A stretch of DNA of 64,000 nt from Cornus controversa. Lineage: Eukaryota > Streptophyta > Magnoliopsida > Cornales > Cornaceae. The notes under the pieces were generated by a model. It saw only the letters and a list, made by a program, of their open reading frames with translations. It was not told where the DNA came from and searched no databases. The position numbers were made by a program, and so were the translations under genes. This document shows positions 57,241 through 64,000 of the stretch, in pieces (position 1 is the first letter of the stretch; each line of letters starts with the position of its first letter). The stretch is taken from the NCBI GenBank assembly GCA_026545225.1, contig CM048850.1, forward strand, positions 24,726,297-24,790,296, read 5' to 3'.

Positions 57241-59932
57241 TGTAAAGCCTTGGATTTTTTTAAAATTTAAATTACAATTAATTATGTTTTAATTGTGGTA
57301 AAGGATGAGAAATTGGTTTAATTATATGTTTTATTTGCGATGAGACCTTTTCAGAAATATTTAATTTGGGTGTAAGACCTGAGAGGAGTTGGATGAACCG
57401 GGAGACTCTTACGAGTCTTGGAAATTGTTATAAGGGCGTATGTGAATAATTAAGGGGTTTAAAAGATAAGTTAGGAGAAGAATATGTTAGTGTGTGATTA
57501 GTAGAGAGTTAGTAGTAACAAGGAGCAAATTAAAAGAGAGAAGGAGGAGGGCTTCGTTGCAAAGTTGGTAATATAAATAGACTTATATCATTTATTTAAC
57601 CACAAAAATAAGATTTTCTCTCATCTCTCTCTTACCTATCTCTCTACAACTTCATTGCAACTTATCTTTATAATTAAGATAGCTTAGAGGATGATTTGAA
57701 GATTGTTTCAAGAGGAAAAATTATTCTCCTAATTGTTTCTTTCATTTTGATCGGTTCAAAGTTCAATTTGGCAAAGGTTGAAGAATTGGACAAAACTAGG
57801 GTTTGGAATTGGGGATAGCTCAAGAAGATAAAATTGTTCTTCTCACTACGATCTACGCATCTACGGTTCGAGAATCAAATTTGAAGTACTTTGAACATTT
57901 GGTGACTTGGGAATTTTTGAAAATTAAGCTTGGAATTGAGGTAGGGTCGTTCTCTCCACCTTATCATCGATTCCTTAGGAATTGATGTTGATTTTGAATT
58001 GATTAGCATGTTTAGAAGTGCTAGTAAGTGAGTCTTTCATCTTTCCTTATACTTATACTTATTAATTGAGTCTCCACATGATAATTATGATGATAATAAT
58101 GTACATTGTCATTGTATGTACTTGTCTTGATAAAATTGTTGAATGAAAGTATGCTAGAACATGTATCAAGGTGAACTATGATGTAAATTATGTATGCATG
58201 CCTTATATGCTAGTAATTGGGGATACATGTCGTTGATTGGAATGATTTATAGTTGTAGAAACTATGTTATACATGTTACATGCCACATGTTTGATAAAAT
58301 GCATGAAAATGTTCATTTCTATAAAAATTGTATTTTTTGAATTTCTTGTGAGAGAATTGATATTACGTTATAATATGCATGAAAATGACATGTTTTAGCA
58401 TGGAAATCAAATGGCTTATGATGTGCTTGGAAATGTGAAATTATTGCATTTTTATATGCATGTAAATGACATGTTTTAGCATGGAAATCAAATAGTTTAT
58501 GATTCGTTTTAAATTTGTGAGATACATTTGAAATTGTATGTGTTGTCATACTTAAATCTCATGTGACTGGTTATTGATTTTGGGAGGAGGTCGGAAAAGC
58601 AAGAAGGGCCCGGAGCCTTAGGGTGCAAAGCTCGAAATTTGGCCAAGGTGGTTTTGTCTAGACCCTCGGGTTAGTAGCTCGTAAAGTTGGATATCTTGGA
58701 TAATTGGCTCAATTCTGGTGGTTCTACGAATACTCTCACTTGTCTGATTTCAAAATTTATGTGATTTGGTATTTAAGTCTTATAATTGAATCGTGATATT
58801 TATGTTGATGCTTGTGTGACCTTTTATTAATTGAGAATTGTTGAGTATATGATTCATTCATATATTGAATTGAGATTATGTGAGCATGAGCATTGATGTA
58901 TGTCACGTAGTGTGTAAGAATGCCATGATAGCATCTTACGAGCATTAAAAGTATGTCATGTAGTACATAAGAATTCCATGATAACATTTAATGTAGGTTG
59001 CGTTGAGTCGATGCATAAGTTGGTTTGGGTATCTCTACTACATATGTTGGCGATTACCCCCTTCCCCAAAACATGTTTACTTATAAAGTATCGGCGATCG
59101 ACGGAGTTTGAAGTGCTAGGACCGAAGGACTTATCTTTCATTGCTATTATTTAAGTAATGTTTTCATATGCCATGTTTAGGCATTTATTAAACCTTGTTT
59201 TTTGGAGTTGAGTATTGGATATTATATATATGAGCCATGTTTGGCATTTGAAGATAAATGAGGACAGTATTGGGATTTATGTTTAAGATCGAATTATTTC
59301 CATTTACATAGTATAATTGCAATTCCATTATCATTTATACATGCCATAATTTGAATTGAATGTATGCAAAGGTATTTAGAATATTGCATGTTAAGGATGA
59401 GGGTTAAATTGTGAAATTGGACATTTAAGAAGTTCTACAGAGATTTCTGTCAAGGACCTATGATTAATCAAATCCTCATTTCAATTAATAACAACACTTT
59501 GATTAATCAAAATTACTATTTTGATTAATCGCAACTCTAGCTTGAAAATGGTGATCAATTCCAGTGTGTTCCGATGGATCCTACGTTACATCTTCGATTG
59601 AGCGCAACTTTGATTGATCGTAACCTCACTTGCGATTAATTGTAGCAAGGGTTGTAATTAATCGAAGCACAGTGTTTGATTGATCGCACTGTACAGTTAG
59701 TGTAGACTAATAATGGAGCTCCAGTACACATATACCCTAATGAAGGACCCACTTGTAAGAGTTGACTTATATATGTACACATCGTATGTAAGATTATGAT
59801 TATGCTTCCATGGTTATGAGTTTTCTAAATTTAATTATGGCTATGGATGACGATTCAATTATTTTAATCATTAACCCCATTTCCTTCGCTCTTAACTAGG
59901 TGTCAAAAAGTAGGGCGTGATAGTATGTGTCA
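57241..59932 (+). mobile_element. Solo-LTR-like insertion, same orientation (fossil)
   Basis: Starts tgtaaagccttgg and ends tagggcgtgata. The flanks are gtatc and gtatg (one change). The host LTR sequence resumes after it with catgtttgacacttgaac, which parallels catgtttggcatttgaag inside the insert, showing that insert and host are related families. No pol sequence inside. Confidence 0.65.
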
Positions 59933-60631
59933 AGCTGAAACTTTTGGAAATGTGTAATTATAGATGGTTAAAGTAGTACACTTGGATGGTATATGTATGA
60001 GCCATGTTTGACACTTGAACCAATTGAGAATGAGATTTGGGATCAATGTATAAATTTTGGGCTTGTTTCCTTCTATATGATGGATTTATGTTTTCCTTAT
60101 CGTTTATGCATGTTGTGACTTAAATTGGATGTATTTAAAGTCATATGGAGTGATTGTATGTTAAGTATGGAAATTTGATCATGAAGTTGGACATTAGAAA
60201 ATTCTGGAGGAAATGCTGTCAAGGATTTACGATCAATCATAAGCCACCTTACGATGGATCGTAGACCCCTTTACGATGGATCGTTAATTGGGAAGAAATT
60301 GAGTTGAAAAACTAATAAATTTTGATACATGTTACGATACATCTTCGATGGATCGTAGCTCTACGATCAATTGTTACCCATGTTATGATCAATCATAGAG
60401 TTCAACTGTTGTAAGCTTTGGAATGTTGAATTTAAATACATGTGTAACTAAGTGTGGGGCTCATTGGAGTGTGTTGACCTTAAATTATGCATGTGTAATT
60501 ATATGCTTATGATGACGTTTCTGCGGATATGAGAATTAGGTGTTATTTGTTGGGTTAACGGATATGTTCACACTCGGGATTCGAGCACCAAAATGGGGAT
60601 TCTAGTGACTTAAATTTTGGGGCGTGATAGC

Positions 60632-60644
60632 TTGGTATCAGAGC
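60632..60644 (+). other. Primer-binding site of the chromovirus
   Basis: ttggtatcagagc lies three bases after the LTR end. It complements the 3' end of initiator methionine tRNA, the usual primer of this lineage. Confidence 0.9.
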
Positions 60645-60877
60645 ACTAGGTTTGAAAACCTTGGGCGATTGTTTAAGATTGAACCACACGAGTACTTGAG
60701 GTTAAATATGTAGACTTAAGTCAATAAGTCATTATTTGGAACATGATTATTTGTTTATGCATTTGAATAACATGCTAGTTAAGGTATAGTTTAGCCTGGC
60801 GTTGTGAAAGCATGGTAAGAGTGAATTGATTGTATGTACTTTGTGTTAAGTATTTTATTTATTATTTATTTAGCAGG

Positions 60878-61900
60878 ATGCCACCAAAGAGAGCGCGAGG
60901 TGGAGGTGCCAATGCTCCGTAATAGCTTATTGACGGGGCTCAATTTATGCACGACATGGTTGAGACCATGAGGTAAATCGTGAGAAAATAGAAGGAGAGG
61001 AAGTTTAGGCTCGACCATATGTTGGTTTGAGTCACATGATAACGACTATGAAAGAGAACATCAAATATAAGCCACCTACTTATTTAGGCGGATATGACCC
61101 GCTAGTGGTTAAAGATTAGGTAGACCAAACTCTGAAACTACCTTGGATATTGATGAAGACCTTAAGGTCAGTATAGCTACACTTCATTTGCAAGGTGAAG
61201 CCGATAAATGGTGGAAATCAATTAGAAACACTCATAATGTTAAGGTAATAGAATGAGAGACTTTCAAAGGTCTTTCTTCGGGAGGTATTTTCTGCTAATG
61301 ATTAAGGAAAGGTTAAAACTGGAGTTCATTAATCTAGTGCAAGGAGACATGAGCGTGATGGAATATGAGACCAGGTTCACTTCCTTGGCTCATTTTACAC
61401 CAGAAATGGTGGGTGATGCTGAGATGAGAGCTAACACATTTGTTAGGGGACTTAAAATGTCCAAAAGGAAACGTAGATCAATTTTAGGTTTGAAGGTCTA
61501 TGCAGAGGTAGTGGATAGAGCCTTGGTAGCTGAGGAAGATGACAAGGATGCCCAGAGGATTTGGGATTCTAAGAGTCAGGCAAAAAGTGTTGGGTCACTT
61601 ACGGCCAGTCACGCAAAGAAGAGGCAAGAGGGTAACACTTCATTTTCTCAAAGGCAACATCAGGCTTACTCCATACCCTTGCCTTTACCTATGGGATCAT
61701 CATGGTCTGTAGTGGTATGTTATCATGCCAGCAACCGAGTCATTATAGAGGTGAGTGCCCTCAGAGACAAGTTGTATCTGTGCTTGTAGCACCAGAAGGG
61801 GAGCATATATGTTTCTATTATTGTTAGTCTGGGCATGTTAGGCAAGCTATCCACAAAGATAGAGTGTACAGAGTGGGACTAGATCTCAGCAGAGAATCGT
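60878..61900 (+). pseudogene. gag region of the chromovirus
   Basis: The start MPPKRARGGGANAP at 60878 is of the usual basic type. A retrotransposon gag domain follows (SFFGRYFLLMIKERLKLEFI, MSVMEYETRFTSLAHF, EMRANTFVRGLK, about 61270-61460), and a zinc-knuckle-like SGHVRQA word lies near 61830. Fossil state. Confidence 0.85.
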
Positions 61901-62099
61901 TCAATCTACTACAGGTTAGTTAGGCATGATAGAGTTACCACTGCCTCAGTTAGCTCAGTCAGTTTATGGCTCTCGAGTAGCAAGAGGAGCCACACCTTCT
62001 ATTTCTAGTCAGCAGTCTGGGTTTCAGGGTATTGGATAGCGAGGTCAGCAGATATAGGGTTGTGTTTTCACACTTTCTCAAGTAGAGGATATACCAGGA

Positions 62100-64000
62100 T
62101 CATCCGTAGTCCAAGATATTTTTTTAGTTTCTAACTCATGGGTTAGGGTGTTGATAGATTTGGGTGCATCTCATTTATTTGTATCTACTACATTAGTATA
62201 TGCCTTAGGCTAGAGGTGTCATCTCTAGAGTCACCATTGTCCATTTATACACCGGTTGGGAGTAGATTTATCTTGGGTAAAGTTTGTCGGTCTTACGAGA
62301 TCGAAGTGGCAGGACGTCAACTAGTATTCTACTTTGTGTTGCTAGACATGGCTTGTTTTGATATCATTTTAGGTATGGATTGGTTGTCTATGTTTAGGAC
62401 CAACATTGATTGTCTCCATTGAAGAGTGATGGTGTTTACACCTGAGGGTGACTGCTTCTACTTTGTGAGGGAATGTGAGGATTTTCACTTACCATCCTTG
62501 CATAGTTTTGATAGTCAGAATGGAGTTGAGTGCTTCTTGGCTAGTTTATTGACCAAGGAAGAAGAGGTTATGATTCAAGGAGGTTTTCCACTGGTAGTTC
62601 GTGACTTCTAAGATGTATTTTCAGAGGACTTAACAGAATTGCTTTGAAGTGAGAAGTAGTGTTCAGTATTGATCTTGCTCTTGGTATTGCACCTATCTCT
62701 ATGGAATTATACCATATGGCACCGACAGAGTTAAAGGACCTGAAAGATCAGTTGCAAGATTTGTTGGACAAGGGTTTTGTATGGCTTAGTACATTACCTT
62801 GGGGAGCTCCGGTCCTCTTTACTAAGAAGAAGGACAGATTTTTGAGAATGTGTATTGACTACAGAAAGTTGGACCGAGCAACAATCAGGAACAAGTATCA
62901 TTTTCCAAAGATAGATGACTTGTTTGACTAACTCAAGGGTTTAAAGTATTTTTCTAAGATCGACTTGAGGTTGGGTTATTACCAGTTGAGGGTAAGGGTT
63001 GAGGACATTCCGGAGACTGCTTTTCATACTCGATATAGACATTATGAGTTTCTAGTGATGTCATTTGGTTTGACGAATGCATTGGCAGCATTCATAGACT
63101 TAATGAATCAAATCTTCAGTGTTTATTTGGACCAGTTCATGGTGGTGTTTGTGGATGACATTCTCGTGTACTCATCCTCTATAGAGGAATATAAGAGTCA
63201 CTTGAGGACTGTGTTACAAATTTTAAGGGAGCTCTGTTTGTACGCCAAGTATGAAAAGTGTGAATTTTGGCTGATGGAAGTGAAGTTCCTTGGACATGTG
63301 GTGTCAGAAAGAGGCATTTTTGTAGACCCTTCAAAGATTGAAGCTGTAATGAGTTGGAAAAGACCGAAGAACATATTTGAGATACGTAGTTTCTTGGGCT
63401 TAATTAGCTATTATCGACGTTTTGTGAAATACTTTTCGAGGTTAGTGGCGCCTATGACTCGACTTACTCATGAAAGAGTTAAGTTTGTATGGAACGATGT
63501 TTATGAGCATTCTTTCATGGAATTAAAGATTTAATTGACTAGTGCTCTAATTTTAATAATTCCCGAATGTTGTTTAGGATATGTGATCTACTATGATGCT
63601 TCACATGACGGTTTGAGTTGTGTTTTGATGTAAACTGAGACGGTCGTAGTACATAGTTCCTGACAGTTGAAGACACATGAGCAGAATTACTCGACTCATG
63701 ACTTGGAGTTGGTGACGGTAATTTTTGCACTGAAAATGAGGAGGCATTACTTCTACGAGAAAAAAGTTTGAGGTATTTTTTGATCACAATAGTTTGAAGT
63801 ACCTTTTCACCCAAAAAGATTTGAATATGAGACAACGAAGATGGGTGAAGTAAATGGAGGATTATAACTTCGATTTATAGTATCACCTAGGAAAGGCCAA
63901 CATGGTAGTTGATGTCTTGAGTAGAAAATCACATGGTACATTGGCAAGCACTGCCATCCGTGAGTGGAAGATTATGGAAGATATCTTAGAAATAAGATTG
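62100..64000 (+). pseudogene. protease, reverse transcriptase and RNase H of the chromovirus
   Basis: Protease words: IDLGASHLFVST near 62157 and LLDMACFDIILGMDWLSMF near 62340. Reverse transcriptase: [13 protein letters not shown] and [20 protein letters not shown] (62800-62910), [36 protein letters not shown], the [10 protein letters not shown] catalytic block (about 63146-63175) and [13 protein letters not shown]. An RNase H start (YYDASHDGLSCVLM) follows from about 63588. Fossil state; continues past the window. Confidence 0.9.

Larger units (their letters stand above)
53361..60629 (+). repeat. 5' LTR of the chromovirus, with two insertions
   Basis: LTR segments are about 53361-54261, 56543-57240 and 59933-60629, separated by the insertions at 54262-56537 and 57241-59932. 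It ends ggggcgtgata, the usual gggcgtgaca with one change, directly before the primer site. A G-run of about 12 lies near 53501. The first segment holds a TATA-like tataaatg (about 53690) followed by a CT-rich leader, the likely LTR promoter. Confidence 0.75.
53361..64000 (+). mobile_element. Ty3/gypsy chromovirus, runs off the window (fossil)
   Basis: A plus-strand element: a long LTR with two LTR insertions (53361-60629), a PBS (60632-60644), gag (60878 to about 61900), protease (about 62100-62410), reverse transcriptase (about 62640-63250 onward) and RNase H (from about 63540). Integrase and the 3' LTR would lie beyond 64000. Sequence style and LTR length suggest Tekay/Del. Broken, with several breaks. 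The LTR start is not sharply defined next to the LINE. Confidence 0.85.

Noticed and set aside
60632-60644. tRNA-like complement
   Set aside because: It is a retroelement primer-binding site, not a tRNA gene; no cloverleaf surrounds it.

Overview
The window looks like nuclear DNA of a eudicot plant. The evidence is an intron-containing NAC transcription factor of the VND clade, a plant pectin methylesterase relic, Ty1/copia and chromovirus-type Ty3/gypsy elements with plant primer-binding sites, a plant L1-type LINE, Mutator-like long-TIR elements, hAT-like MITEs and very many (TA)n tracts. No rRNA, tRNA, CRISPR array or prokaryotic feature was seen. Only one intact-looking gene is supported. 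Most of the 64 kb is repeat sequence, much of it nested.

Layout. 1-5563 is AT-rich intergenic DNA with microsatellites and foldback elements. 5564-7168 (minus) is a three-exon VND-like NAC gene; a promoter candidate lies near 9.8-10.3 kb, joined to the gene by a proposed 2.5-kb 5'UTR intron. 10.6-21.3 kb is gene-poor. It holds a Pack-MULE-like element (11459-13250) carrying pieces of a saccharopine-dehydrogenase-like gene, several MITEs, a long-TIR element with a relative nested inside it (18117-19035), and two GC-richer islands with promoter-like motifs.

21276-42060 is one old Ty1/copia element (minus strand) expanded by at least five later insertions: a second copia element in one LTR, a gypsy element (28039-35771) in pol that itself carries an LTR-like insertion, a hAT-like MITE, and a MITE in the other LTR. 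LTR divergence counted by eye agrees with the nesting order.

42.1-49.3 kb is intergenic around a decayed pectin methylesterase gene (45930-48775, minus). 49345-53360 is a 5'-truncated, dead LINE (minus) split by a 1.5-kb Mutator-like element. From about 53.36 kb to the window end runs a plus-strand chromovirus. Its very long LTR was hit by two related LTRs, one in each orientation; PBS, gag, protease, reverse transcriptase and the start of RNase H follow before the sequence leaves the window.

The genes do not form a pathway. The working part is the VND regulator, a xylem/secondary-wall switch. The rest records successive transposition and decay.
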